From NCBI RefSeq assembly GCF_900090235.1, contig NZ_LT607750.1, positions 6,653,501 to 6,717,500 of the forward strand: a stretch of DNA of 64,000 nucleotides. The letters run 5' to 3'. Below the pieces are notes generated by a model. It was not told the origin of the DNA and did not search any database. It was given only the letters and a program-made list of their open reading frames with translations. Within the stretch, counting starts at the first letter, position 1; each line of letters opens with the position of its first letter. The stretch is from Micromonospora echinaurantiaca. GTDB lineage: Bacteria; Actinomycetota; Actinomycetes; Mycobacteriales; Micromonosporaceae. Shown here one piece after another: positions 7,861-16,004 of this stretch. The position numbers and the translations under genes were made by a program.

Positions 7861-9027
7861 TTAGGTGAGGGTGGGTGGGCGGGCGCCCAGGAAGAAGATG
7901 CCGGGGTAGCCGGGGGTTTCGAAGCCGTCGCTGGGGTTGCGGCGGAGGGTAGAGCTTTCGATCTTCAGGGTGCCGGTGCGGTTGTTGCTGACGAAGAAGA
8001 TCGCCCCGCCGCCCTCCTTCGCCCGGTTGCCCTCGATGATGGTGCCAGCGATCCGGACGGTGAACTCGTCGCCGTCGCAGTAGATCGCGCCGCCGCTGCC
8101 GCCGCCGGGGGTGCCGGCCCGCGCCGGGTTGGCGCCGTTGCCGATCGCCTGGTTGCGGGTGAACACGCTGTTCAGCACCACCCAGGAGACGCCGATGCTG
8201 CTCAGCGCCCCGCCGTTGGAGCAGGAGCCGCCGTCGAAGGTGCTCTGCACCACGTACACCGGCTTGTTCTCGTGCTGGCTGAGCACCCGGACGGCGGCGC
8301 CGCCCAGGTCCGGGCCGGTACGGTCGCAGCGGTTGCGGACGAAGCGCGAGTTGACCACCTTGAACCGGCCGCCCCGGACGAAGATCGCCCCACCGCCGCC
8401 GCCCTCGGCCCGGTCCCCGGTGGAGTTGCCGTCGGCGAAGGTCAGGTTCTGCACGGTGAGCTGCGGGTGGTCCTGGTTCTGGCAGTGCGAGGTGGTCCAG
8501 CCCTGCGCGCTGTCGCAGGTGTTCATGTAGAGGATCCGCCGGCGCCCCTGCCCGCTGAGCGTGACCTTGCCGCCGCCGTCCAGCACCACCTTCGGCCCGT
8601 TGGCGTTGCGCACCTTGGCGGTGGCCTTCATCGCGATGGTCACCGGGTCGGGCCCGCAGTCGAAGGTGATGATCCCGCCGGCCGCCACCGCCTTGACCAC
8701 CGCCTCGGAGGTGCAGCTCGCCGCCGTGCCGGTGCCGATCCGGCGGGTCGGCTTCGAGGTGTCCACCGCCCGCGCCTCGGCCGGCACGCCGGCCCGGCCC
8801 TTCGGGTTGCCGGCCTTGAACACGGCACCGGTCGAGGGCTTCGGGCTGACGGTCGCGCCCGGGCCGCCGAGACCCGCCCGGGCGGCCGGGGCGGCGTCCG
8901 GGCCGGGGCTGGACGCGCCGGCCGACGCCGCTGGCTCGACCCGGGGCGCGTCGGACGATCCGCAGGCTGGCAGGCCCGCCGCGGCGACGGTCAGCGCGAG
9001 CAGGACGAGGAGCGACTTCGGGCGCAC
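7861..9027 (-). CDS. Right-handed beta-helix lipoprotein
   Basis: A 388-residue exported lipoprotein. The signal peptide MRPKSLLVLLALTVAAAGLPAC ends in the lipobox LPAC (Cys 22), followed by an Ala/Pro/Gly-rich linker to about residue 100. The remainder has the parallel beta-helix pattern of pectate-lyase-like proteins: LDGGGKVTLSG, LTVQNLTFADGN, FKVVNSRFVRNRC, VVLNSVFTRNQA and IAGTIIEGNRA, with AIF/AIY Gly-rich turns. Several Cys pairs could form disulfides outside the membrane. Whether it is a polysaccharide lyase or only a binding or structural helix cannot be said; no catalytic set is obvious. Confidence 0.8.
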   Translation of the reverse strand: MRPKSLLVLLALTVAAAGLPACGSSDAPRVEPAASAGASSPGPDAAPAARAGLGGPGATVSPKPSTGAVFKAGNPKGRAGVPAEARAVDTSKPTRRIGTGTAASCTSEAVVKAVAAGGIITFDCGPDPVTIAMKATAKVRNANGPKVVLDGGGKVTLSGQGRRRILYMNTCDSAQGWTTSHCQNQDHPQLTVQNLTFADGNSTGDRAEGGGGGAIFVRGGRFKVVNSRFVRNRCDRTGPDLGGAAVRVLSQHENKPVYVVQSTFDGGSCSNGGALSSIGVSWVVLNSVFTRNQAIGNGANPARAGTPGGGSGGAIYCDGDEFTVRIAGTIIEGNRAKEGGGAIFFVSNNRTGTLKIESSTLRRNPSDGFETPGYPGIFFLGARPPTLT

Positions 9028-9089
9028 CCCGTGATGCTAGGAGCACACCGGCCGTCCGCACCGGTCCGGCGCAACGGTTTAACCCGGAG

Positions 9090-9839
9090 CTAAGGATGGG
9101 CGACGGCGAAGGCGATCAGAAACCCGGCGACCGTGATCAGGCCGGCGAGCAGGTGCGCGTTCTCGAACGCCTCCGGCACCATGGTGTCGATGATCATGGC
9201 GAGGATGCCGCCCGCCGCCAGCGCGGTGATCGCCGCCAGCGCCGCCGGTGAGGCGTTGCCGAGCAGGATGTGGCCGGCGACCGCGGACACCCCGGTGGCC
9301 AGCGCGATCAGCGTCCAGAGCGTGAAGACCCAGCGCCGGCTCCGGCCGGCGTGCCGCATGCCGGCCGCGCTGGACAGCGCCTCCGGCACGTTGCTGAGGA
9401 AGACCGCGCCCACCGTGACCAGACTGACCGTCTTGCCGCCGAGCAGGCTGGCCCCGATCACCACCGACTCCGGGATGCCGTCCAGCAACGCGCCGACCGC
9501 TATCGCGTTGCCCGAGCCGGGTCGTTGTGCCTCGGTGGGCTGCCGCCGGCCGGAGCGCTTGCGGTGCTGGCCGCCACGCCGCGCCAGCACCACATTGGCC
9601 AGTGTGAAGACCACCGCCCCGGCCGCCGCGCCGAGCGTCGTCGGCAGCACCCCGCCATGCTCGTACGCCTTGACGATCAGCTCGAACGAGACGGCCGAGA
9701 GCAGCGTGCCGGCGCCGAACGCCATGATCGAGGCGATGACCCGCTGCGGCACCCGGGCGTACCAGCCGGCCGCCGCCCCGATCAGCAGGGCGGAGCCGGC
9801 CAGCAGCCCCCACCCACCCGCCTGCAACGATTCCGGCAC
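9090..9839 (-). CDS. ZIP family metal transporter
   Basis: A 249-residue membrane protein with about eight hydrophobic spans. The central spans contain ALLDGIPESVVIGASLL and VFLSNVPEALSS, the ZIP metal-binding motifs (DGIPE and NxPEx). In standard ZIPs the first motif is H-N-x-P-E, so Asp replaces the usual residue there. A cytoplasmic Arg/His-rich loop (GGQHRKRSGRR) precedes them. ZIPs move zinc, iron or manganese into the cytoplasm. GTG 9839 (MPESLQAGGWGLL) is chosen over the upstream ATG at 9956, because the extra 39 residues are non-family and Pro/Gly-rich. Confidence 0.8.
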   Translation of the reverse strand: MPESLQAGGWGLLAGSALLIGAAAGWYARVPQRVIASIMAFGAGTLLSAVSFELIVKAYEHGGVLPTTLGAAAGAVVFTLANVVLARRGGQHRKRSGRRQPTEAQRPGSGNAIAVGALLDGIPESVVIGASLLGGKTVSLVTVGAVFLSNVPEALSSAAGMRHAGRSRRWVFTLWTLIALATGVSAVAGHILLGNASPAALAAITALAAGGILAMIIDTMVPEAFENAHLLAGLITVAGFLIAFAVAHP

Positions 9840-10079
9840 GCGCCGGACGCTACCCGGATCGGGTGGTGCGCAGGCCAGGAGCGCGCTGATTCCCGGAAGT
9901 GGCGAACCACCCCATGCGCGCTGCGGGCGGAACTGCTCGCCGCGGTCGGCCGGCACGGCCCGGGCGCGGTCCGCGGGTCGCGCCGGCGGCGGCGCGGTCG
10001 GACCGGAAGTGGCCAGCGCCTTCCCGGCCCGCGAGGAGCGAGATCGCCGTCCGCGGACCCGCGTCGGATGGCGGCGCGG

Positions 10080-11273
10080 TCAGAAGCCGGCGAAGAGGTA
10101 CGGCAGCCGGCGCGGGAAGAGCCGGCGCAGCTCGGTCGCGGCGTCCGCCGGCACGTCGCCCAGCCCGCGCAGGTGCACCTCGGCCGGGTCGAGCACCCCG
10201 TACGCGAGGGCGGAGAGCCCGGCGGCGGTCAGCGTGGCCTTGGGCGGGGTGCCGGTGGCCGGCCCGGCGACCAGCTCCAGCGAGCCGGTGGTGCCGTCCA
10301 GCAGGTACGTCCCGGCCAGCCAGCGGTCGCCGGTCAGCTCGACGCGGACCCGGCCCGGCCCGGCGGGCAGCCCGGCCAGCGCGTCCACCGACAGCAGCCG
10401 AGCCATCGGGGCGGCCGAATCCGGCCGGGCCACCCGCGCCTCGACGTGCACGGCCAGGTCGGTCAGCCACAGCTCGGGCAGCTCGTCGGCGGGGAGCTGG
10501 ACGGTCACCTTCGCCACCTGGTCGACGTGCCGGGCGAAGAACTGCAACAGCAGCGCCCGGGCGTACGGGTCGGTGGCGAGCAGATCGCCGGCGGCCAGGG
10601 TGCCGCCGTGGTCGTCGATCCGGTAGGTCACCGCGCCGGTGACCGTTCCGCCGCTGCGGGCGGTGAGCAGCCAGTGCTCGTCGCGGTCGCGCAGCCCGAC
10701 GTCCCGGTAGTCGGGGAAGATCGCGAAGCCGTGCCGCTCGCGCAGGCACCGCTCGGTGAACTCGCGCCAGGTCGGGTAGCCGTCGCCGATCCGCTCCCAG
10801 CCCACCTCGCCGGGCAGGTCGGCGGCGATCAGCTCGCCGAGATCCGCCGGGGCGAAGGTGGCGGCGCGCGGCATCGGCAGCCCGACGTAGCCGAACCGGG
10901 CGTAGAACGAGGGCCGGAACGGGTAGAGCGCGGTGAGCTGGTGCCCCTCGTCGCGCATCTCGTCGAGGAGTTGGTTCAGCAGGGTCCGCACGTGCCCCTT
11001 GCGGCGGGCCAGCGGGTGGCTGGCCACCCCGGCGACGCCGGCCATCGGCAGCACCGCGCCGCGCAGGTTCTGCCGCATCGGGATGGCCGAGGCGGCGGCC
11101 AGCGTGGTGCCGTCCTCCTCCACGACCAGCGTCCGGTTGCCCTCGTTGTAGGGCAGGTAGCGGCGGAACTCCTCGGCCCGGGCCGCGCTGCGCGGCGACG
11201 CCTCGAAGGCGTACGCGCCGAGCAGGAAGCTGGTGGTCAGTCGTTCCTCGGAAGTCACCCGGCGGACCGTCAT
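10080..11273 (-). CDS. Eis-like GNAT N-acetyltransferase
   Basis: A 397-residue protein of Eis-type architecture: an N-terminal GNAT domain, a second GNAT-like domain and a C-terminal sterol-carrier-like domain. The acetyl-CoA motif is seen as MAGVAGVASHPLARRKGHVRTLL (V-x-x-V-a-v-x-P-x-x-R-x-x-G) near residue 80. FYARFGYVGLP follows near 125. The chain ends LFAGF with a terminal aromatic, where Eis uses the C-terminal carboxylate in catalysis. Family members acetylate aminoglycosides or other amines, often at several positions. The natural substrate here is unknown. It is followed on the same strand by nothing closer than 240 bases. Confidence 0.85.
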   Translation of the reverse strand: MTVRRVTSEERLTTSFLLGAYAFEASPRSAARAEEFRRYLPYNEGNRTLVVEEDGTTLAAASAIPMRQNLRGAVLPMAGVAGVASHPLARRKGHVRTLLNQLLDEMRDEGHQLTALYPFRPSFYARFGYVGLPMPRAATFAPADLGELIAADLPGEVGWERIGDGYPTWREFTERCLRERHGFAIFPDYRDVGLRDRDEHWLLTARSGGTVTGAVTYRIDDHGGTLAAGDLLATDPYARALLLQFFARHVDQVAKVTVQLPADELPELWLTDLAVHVEARVARPDSAAPMARLLSVDALAGLPAGPGRVRVELTGDRWLAGTYLLDGTTGSLELVAGPATGTPPKATLTAAGLSALAYGVLDPAEVHLRGLGDVPADAATELRRLFPRRLPYLFAGF

Positions 11274-11352
11274 CCGATCATCCCAACCCGGCCGGCCCGC
11301 CGGCGCAACCGGAATCCGGCCAGCCGGTCGACGGCTGCCGCCAGCGCCGGGA

Positions 11353-12072
11353 TCAGGCGGTGGTGACGTCGGAGACCACCACCGTGACGTTGTCCGGTGC
11401 GCCGGCCTGGTGGGCGAGCTTGACCAGCTGCTCGCCGCACTGCTGTCGGTCGGCGTACAGGGTGAGCGCGGCGGCGATCTCCGGATCGGCCACGTAGTCG
11501 GAGAGGCCGTCGCTGCACAGCAGCAGACGGTCGCCGGCCACCACGGTGATCACCCCGATCGCGGGTGGGGTGTCGGCGCCCTGCACGGCCCGGGTCACCA
11601 GCGACCGCTGCGGGTGGTGCCGGGCCTGCTCGGGTGAGAGCGCGCCCTGGTCGACCAGCGCCTGCACGAAGGTGTCGTCCCGGGTGAGCTGGCTCAGCTC
11701 CCCGTCGCGCAGCAGGTAGCAGCGGGAGTCGCCGACCTGGGCGAGCACCAGCGCGTCCCCGGCGAGCAGGGCGGCGGTCAGCGTCGTACCCATTCCCTCG
11801 CGGGCGGGGTCGACGGTGATGGCGGCGTGGATGCGCTGGTTGGCGGTGCTCACCACGGCGCGTAGCGCGTCCGCGGCCTCGTCGGGGGTCGACGGTGGGG
11901 TCAGCTCGTCCAGGATCCGGATGACGATCTCGCTCGCCACCTCGCCCGCCGGCAGGCCGCCCATGCCGTCCGCCACCGCGACCAGGCGGTCACCGGCGAG
12001 GGCGGAGTCCTCGTTGTTGGTCCGGACCAGCCCGATGTCGTTGCGGATGGCCGAGCGGAGGATCAGCGTCAT
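11353..12072 (-). CDS. PP2C-family serine/threonine protein phosphatase
   Basis: A 239-residue cytoplasmic PPM phosphatase of the bacterial Stp type. Metal-binding motifs are complete: RTNNEDS near residue 18, VAVADGMGGLPAG near 32, VGDSRCYLLRDG near 115, LLLCSDGLSDYV near 187 and DNVTVVV at the end. Such enzymes reverse Hanks-type kinase phosphorylation. No partner kinase is adjacent. It is divergent from the LuxR-type gene at 12135, with 62 bases between. Confidence 0.92.
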   Translation of the reverse strand: MTLILRSAIRNDIGLVRTNNEDSALAGDRLVAVADGMGGLPAGEVASEIVIRILDELTPPSTPDEAADALRAVVSTANQRIHAAITVDPAREGMGTTLTAALLAGDALVLAQVGDSRCYLLRDGELSQLTRDDTFVQALVDQGALSPEQARHHPQRSLVTRAVQGADTPPAIGVITVVAGDRLLLCSDGLSDYVADPEIAAALTLYADRQQCGEQLVKLAHQAGAPDNVTVVVSDVTTA

Positions 12073-12107
12073 GGGACAAGCTTGCCAAGAACACCCTGCC
12101 GCCGTCT

Positions 12108-12128
12108 CTACGCACTACTGCGTAGGGT
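12108..12128 (+). promoter_or_regulatory. Palindrome overlapping the luxR-type promoter
   Basis: CTACGCA-CTAC-TGCGTAG is a perfect 7-base inverted repeat at 12108-12125. Its right arm overlaps a TAGGGT -10 (12123-12128) that lies 6 bases before ATG 12135, implying a leaderless transcript whose promoter would be blocked by a protein bound to the palindrome. An autoregulatory site is the simplest reading. Confidence 0.6.
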
Positions 12129-12134
12129 TGGGGA

Positions 12135-13160
12135 ATGATGCCGGTGTCCATGGTCGGGCGCGCCGGTGAGCTGGCCGAGCTCGACCGGGCCTGGTCCACC
12201 GTGGTCACCGGTCGGCGTACCGCCCCGACCGTGGCGGTGATCAGCGGCGACGCCGGGGTGGGCAAGAGCCTGCTGGTCGCGGCCGCCGTGGACAGCTTCA
12301 GCCCGCGACCGGCGGTGCTGCTCTCCGGCGCGGCCCGGGTGCACGACCCGGCGCCGTACGACTGGCTGGCCGCCGTGCTCAGCGGGCGGGACACCAGCGC
12401 GCTCGACCTGCCCCCGGACGCGCTCGCCTGGCTGGCCCAGCAGCCCACCGCGCCGCGCGAGCGGTACGCCCCGGGCGCCCTGCTCCGACTCGCCGTGCGG
12501 ACCGTCCGGCTGCTGGTCGGCGCCGGCCCGGCCGTGCTGGTGGTGGAGGACCTGCACGCGCTCGACCCGGCCAGCCTGAACCTGCTCGGCGAGCTGGCCG
12601 CCGCCGCCGAACTGCCGGCGCTGCTGCTGGTGGCCACCCGGCCCGCCGCGGACGCGGTCGCGCCGGACCTCGCGGCCCGCGCGCTGGCCCGGCTCTGCGG
12701 GGTGCCGGGCGCGGTGCGCCAGCGCCTCGGCCCGCTGCGCCCGGCCGAGGTCGCCGAGGTGCTGACCCAGGTGTACGACGGGACGCGCCCACCCGCCGCG
12801 CTGGTGCGCTCGGTCTGCGCCCGCACCGGCGGCAACCCGTACGCGCTGACCGAGCTGCTCGCCGCACACGCGGGCCAGGAGCCGGCGGCGCTGCTGCGGT
12901 CACCGGTGGCGCCGGCCTCCCGGGCCCCGGCGGAGCCCTTGGCCGGCGGCGAGGTGGAGCTGACCTCCCGGGAGTTGGAGGTGCTCGGCTGCCTGGTCGC
13001 CGGGATGTCCAACAAGCAGGTGGCCCGGGAGCTCGGCATCTCGGTGCGGACGGTCACCGTGCACGTGTCCAACCTGCTGCGCAAGACCGGGGCCGCGTCG
13101 CGTACCGAGGCGGCGATCTGGGCGGTGCGGCACCGGCTGCCCGCCCCGGTCGACGGCTGA
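12135..13160 (+). CDS. Short LuxR-family regulator with AAA ATPase domain
   Basis: A 341-residue protein. The N-terminal ATPase has Walker A GDAGVGKS near residue 40 and a Walker B-like VLVVEDLHALDPAS near residue 135. The C-terminal LuxR helix-turn-helix (about residues 277-335) reads LTSRELEVLGCLVAGMSNKQ, then VARELGISVRTVTVHVSNLLRK. It resembles LAL regulators, but at 341 residues lacks the ~500-residue TPR middle, joining ATPase almost directly to HTH through an Ala/Pro linker. ATG 12135 is used; ATG 12138 is equally possible. Confidence 0.85.
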   Translation: MMPVSMVGRAGELAELDRAWSTVVTGRRTAPTVAVISGDAGVGKSLLVAAAVDSFSPRPAVLLSGAARVHDPAPYDWLAAVLSGRDTSALDLPPDALAWLAQQPTAPRERYAPGALLRLAVRTVRLLVGAGPAVLVVEDLHALDPASLNLLGELAAAAELPALLLVATRPAADAVAPDLAARALARLCGVPGAVRQRLGPLRPAEVAEVLTQVYDGTRPPAALVRSVCARTGGNPYALTELLAAHAGQEPAALLRSPVAPASRAPAEPLAGGEVELTSRELEVLGCLVAGMSNKQVARELGISVRTVTVHVSNLLRKTGAASRTEAAIWAVRHRLPAPVDG

Positions 13161-13199
13161 CCGCGCCCGCACGGTGTGGCGGGGGCGGGTGTGCCGGGG

Positions 13200-13832
13200 T
13201 CAGCGACGCGGGTAGCGGAGCAGCAGACTGGCCGCCACCTCCTCGTCGCCGACGGCGGCGTACAGGTGCGGCACGTCCGACGTCCAGCGCAGGTGCCCAC
13301 CGGCCGCCGCGGTGAGCGGCGCGTCCACCGGACCGGCGCGCAGGACGCCGGCGAAGACGGTGACGTGCTCGGTGACGCCGGGCTGGTGCGCGGGGGAGAG
13401 CTGGCCCGGGCCCGGCGCGACCCGCATCCGGTACAGCTCGTAGGTGGCGTCGGCGTCGTCGAAGACCTCCAGCAGGGTGGCGCTGACCGCCGCCCCGCGT
13501 ACGGTCGGCGTCGCGGCCGGCCCGGAGAGCACAGCGGTCAGCGGTACGCCGAGCTGCGCGGTCACCGCGTATAGCGTCTCCAGGGTCGGGTTGCGGGTGC
13601 CGTTCTCCAGCCCGGAGAGGGTCGCCTTGCCCACCCCGGCCAGCCGGGCCAGCGCGGAGAGCGAGATCCCGCGTTCCTCGCGGAGCGCCCGGACCCGCCG
13701 GCCGACCTCGGCGGCACCCGAGTCGGCGCCCTGGTCGGCACCGGCACCAGCACCAGGGCCAGCACCCGAGCCGGCACCCGGGTCGGCGCCGGGGTCGGGG
13801 GTCGTTCGGCGGGTTGGAGAGGGCTGCGGCAC
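13200..13832 (-). CDS. XRE-family regulator with cupin domain
   Basis: A 210-residue protein. Residues 1-42 are a low-complexity Ala/Gly/Asp/Pro tract built from GADPGAG-like units. A Cro/C1 helix-turn-helix follows (VRALREERGISLSALARLAG, then KATLSGLENGTRNP), and then a C-terminal cupin beta-barrel (about 125-205). The start is GTG 13832. The gene is divergent from the BenE-type transporter at 13919, with a perfect palindrome between. A cupin-linked XRE protein beside a benzoate transporter suggests a ligand-responsive regulator of it; the ligand is not known. Confidence 0.85.
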   Translation of the reverse strand: MPQPSPTRRTTPDPGADPGAGSGAGPGAGAGADQGADSGAAEVGRRVRALREERGISLSALARLAGVGKATLSGLENGTRNPTLETLYAVTAQLGVPLTAVLSGPAATPTVRGAAVSATLLEVFDDADATYELYRMRVAPGPGQLSPAHQPGVTEHVTVFAGVLRAGPVDAPLTAAAGGHLRWTSDVPHLYAAVGDEEVAASLLLRYPRR

Positions 13833-13857
13833 CCCGCTATGGTGCTACACGACTGGT

Positions 13858-13873
13858 GTTCCGTTTACGGAAC
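13858..13873. promoter_or_regulatory. Operator between xre-cupin and benE-type genes
   Basis: GTTCCGTTTACGGAAC is a perfect 7-2-7 palindrome lying 26 bases upstream of the regulator start and 46 upstream of the transporter start. Its size and position fit a dimeric XRE-family repressor. Confidence 0.7.
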
Positions 13874-13918
13874 GATGACGTACGGGCAGCCGGCGGAGCG
13901 CCGGGGTGGGAGGCGGGG

Positions 13919-15154
13919 ATGGCCGGGCTGACCCAACCGGTGCTGGCCGGGGTGGTGACCGCGCTGGTCGGCTTCGCCAGTTCGTTCACCGTGGTGCTGG
14001 CCGGCCTGCGGGCGGTCGGCGCCACCGACGCGCAGGCCGCCTCGGGGCTGCTCGCGCTCTGCCTCGCGTCCGGCCTCTGCGCCGCCTGGCTCGGGCTGCG
14101 GCACCGGCTGCCAATGAGCATCGCCTGGTCCACCCCGGGTGCGGCGCTGCTGGTGGCCACCGGCCCGATGCCCGGGGGCTGGCCGGTCGCGGTCGGGGCG
14201 TTCCTGGTCTGCGGCGGGCTGATCGTGGCCGCCGGGCTGTTCCCGGTGCTCGGCCGGGCCGTCGCGGCGATCCCGCAACCGGTGGCCGGGGCGATGCTGG
14301 CCGGCGTGCTGCTGCCGCTCTGCACCGCGCCGGTCCGCGCGCTGGTCGAGGTACCCCGGCTGGCCGTGCCGGTGGTGGCGGCCTGGCTGCTGCTGCACCG
14401 CTTCGCGCGGCGCTGGGCGGTGCCCGGGGCGCTGGTGGTGGCGGTGGTGGCGATCGCGCTGACCACGCCGGCCGCCGGCCTCGGCGACGTCGGGCTGCGG
14501 CCGGTGGTCGAGTTGACCGCCCCGGCCTGGGACGTCGCCGCGCTGGTCGGGCTGGCGCTGCCGCTGTTCCTGGTCACCATGGCCGCGCAGAACGTGCCCG
14601 GGACGGCGGTGCTGGTCGGCTACGGTTACCGGCCGCCGCTCGGCTCGGCGTTGCGGGTCACCGGGCTGGCCAGCGCCGCCGCCGCGCCCGTCGGCGGGCA
14701 CGCGGTCAACCTGGCCGCGATCACCGCCGCGCTGGCCGCCGGGCCGGACGCCCACCCGGATCCGGACCGCCGCTGGATCGCCTCGGTGACCGCCGGGGCC
14801 GGGCTGGCCCTGCTCGGCCTGGGTGCCGGGGCGGCCACCGCGCTGGTCGCGCTCTCCCCGCCGGTGCTGATCGAGGCGGTCGCCGGGTTGGCGCTGCTCG
14901 GCGCGCTGGCCACCGCGCTCACCTCGGCGCTCGCCGAGCCGGCGGCGCGCGAGGCCGCGGTGGTCACCTTCGTGGTCACCGCCTCCGGGGTGACGCTGCT
15001 CGGCGTGGGCGGCGCGTTCTGGGGCCTGGTCGCCGGCGGCCTGATGCTCCTCCTCTTCCACCGCCGCCGCACCCCACCCCCAACCCCCACCGAACCCCCC
15101 ACCCCGCAGCCCCCGGCCCCGACGCCGGCCGCGCCGGCAACCGAGATCGTCTGA
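13919..15154 (+). CDS. benE: Benzoate/H+ symporter family transporter
   Basis: A 411-residue membrane protein with about twelve hydrophobic spans, the size of BenE. Family features are the opening GLTQPVLAGVVTALVGFASS, MSIAWSTPGAALLV near residue 70 and VTMAAQNVPGTAVLVGYGY near 225. The C-terminal ~35 residues are a Pro/Thr-rich hydrophilic tail after the last span. ATG 13919 fits the family; an upstream in-frame start at 13814 would overlap the operator and the divergent gene. BenE proteins import benzoate by proton symport, but no benzoate catabolic genes lie nearby, so the substrate is uncertain. Confidence 0.8.
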   Translation: MAGLTQPVLAGVVTALVGFASSFTVVLAGLRAVGATDAQAASGLLALCLASGLCAAWLGLRHRLPMSIAWSTPGAALLVATGPMPGGWPVAVGAFLVCGGLIVAAGLFPVLGRAVAAIPQPVAGAMLAGVLLPLCTAPVRALVEVPRLAVPVVAAWLLLHRFARRWAVPGALVVAVVAIALTTPAAGLGDVGLRPVVELTAPAWDVAALVGLALPLFLVTMAAQNVPGTAVLVGYGYRPPLGSALRVTGLASAAAAPVGGHAVNLAAITAALAAGPDAHPDPDRRWIASVTAGAGLALLGLGAGAATALVALSPPVLIEAVAGLALLGALATALTSALAEPAAREAAVVTFVVTASGVTLLGVGGAFWGLVAGGLMLLLFHRRRTPPPTPTEPPTPQPPAPTPAAPATEIV

Positions 15155-15228
15155 TGCTCAGCAGGTGCCAGCACCCCTTCCGGCCCTGCCCAGCAGCAGA
15201 CGATCTTCGAGGGCTGGTGAGCCGGCGG

Positions 15229-15603
15229 TCACTCCTCCGGGGGTAGGTCGGTGGCGGGGACGGTGAGGCGGACGCGGTCGTCCGCGATCGCGGCGATCTG
15301 GTCGGCCAGCACGTAGACCGCGCCGGTGCGAACCAGGTCGGTGGAGACCTTCAGGTAGCCGCTGTGCAGCAGCCGGGCCGCCAGGTCGGCCGGTACGTCC
15401 GGCTCCTCGACCGCTGTCGACTCGATCAGCTCGTCCAGGCTGCTGCCCGGGTCGGCGGTCGGCGCCTGCACGGTCACCGCGTTCGGGTCACCCCGCTGGA
15501 CCAGGTCCACGGTGCCGACCTCGGTGCCGGCGGCGTCGATCACCCGCATTCCGGTGGTGACCCTGGAGATGGTCGGCTGCTGCCCGGTGCCCTGCTGGTT
15601 CAT
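15229..15603 (-). CDS. PRC-barrel-like hypothetical protein
   Basis: A 124-residue acidic soluble protein starting at ATG 15603 (MNQQGTGQQPTISRVTTGMRV). The segment GMRVIDAAGTEVGTVDLV near residue 18 has the beta-barrel pattern of PRC-barrel or DUF2171-type proteins. A second strand pair reads LHSGYLKVSTDLVRTGAVYVL near 85. No catalytic motif is visible. It lies on the same strand as the next gene (15675), 71 bases downstream of it. Similar actinomycete proteins are small stress-associated proteins of unknown role. Confidence 0.65.
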   Translation of the reverse strand: MNQQGTGQQPTISRVTTGMRVIDAAGTEVGTVDLVQRGDPNAVTVQAPTADPGSSLDELIESTAVEEPDVPADLAARLLHSGYLKVSTDLVRTGAVYVLADQIAAIADDRVRLTVPATDLPPEE

Positions 15604-15674
15604 TGTGGCGCGGTTCCCGGGCCGGCGCGCCGCTAAACGCCGCCCCGGTCACGCCCCGCCAGCCGCCGCCCCGG

Positions 15675-15923
15675 TCAGGCCCCCGTCGACCAGCCGCCGG
15701 GCGGCCGGGGGGAGAGTTCCCGCCAGGCGTCCGTCCCGTCGAGCAGCGCCCGGACCGTCTCCTCGGCCTCGTCGGCACTGGCGTACTCGTAGAACTGGGA
15801 GACCCCCTCGGCGCCACCGGCGCGCTGCTCGACGTACCAGCGGTCGGCGTCCACCCGGAGGAAGACGTCCCGCCGGGCCAGTCGCCCCCATTTCCCGTTC
15901 CACCAGTGCTTTCGCTGCTCCAT
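15675..15923 (-). CDS. Small conserved hypothetical protein under a LexA-like box
   Basis: An 82-residue protein rich in Trp and charged residues, opening MEQRKHWWNGKWGRLARRDVF. It has a DRWYVEQRAGG strand and an acidic helix YASADEAEETVRALLDG. There is no signal peptide or membrane span and I recognise no family. ATG 15923 has a -10 (TAGAGT) 6 bases upstream and an SOS-type box directly beyond, so damage-inducible, leaderless expression is suggested. It may be cotranscribed with the gene at 15229. Confidence 0.7.
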   Translation of the reverse strand: MEQRKHWWNGKWGRLARRDVFLRVDADRWYVEQRAGGAEGVSQFYEYASADEAEETVRALLDGTDAWRELSPRPPGGWSTGA

Positions 15924-15929
15924 GGCGGG

Positions 15930-15951
15930 ACTCTATCGAACACACGTACGA
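15930..15951 (-). promoter_or_regulatory. LexA-type (SOS) box and -10
   Basis: TCGAACACACGTACGA at 15936-15951 matches the actinobacterial LexA pattern TCGAAC-N4-GTTCGA except for one base (GTACGA in the right half). TAGAGT, read on the minus strand at 15935-15930, forms a -10 abutting the box, 6 bases before ATG 15923. LexA bound here would block the promoter. Confidence 0.6.
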
Positions 15952-16004
15952 GAATGTGCGACCCCCACGGGATTCCCATGGGGGCCGATGTGCGGATGCC
16001 GGAT

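Noticed and set aside
6377..9061. An 894-codon minus-strand frame covering the epimerase and lipoprotein genes
   Set aside because: It crosses two well-supported genes in the wrong frame and its translation is Arg/Pro/Gly-rich without motifs.
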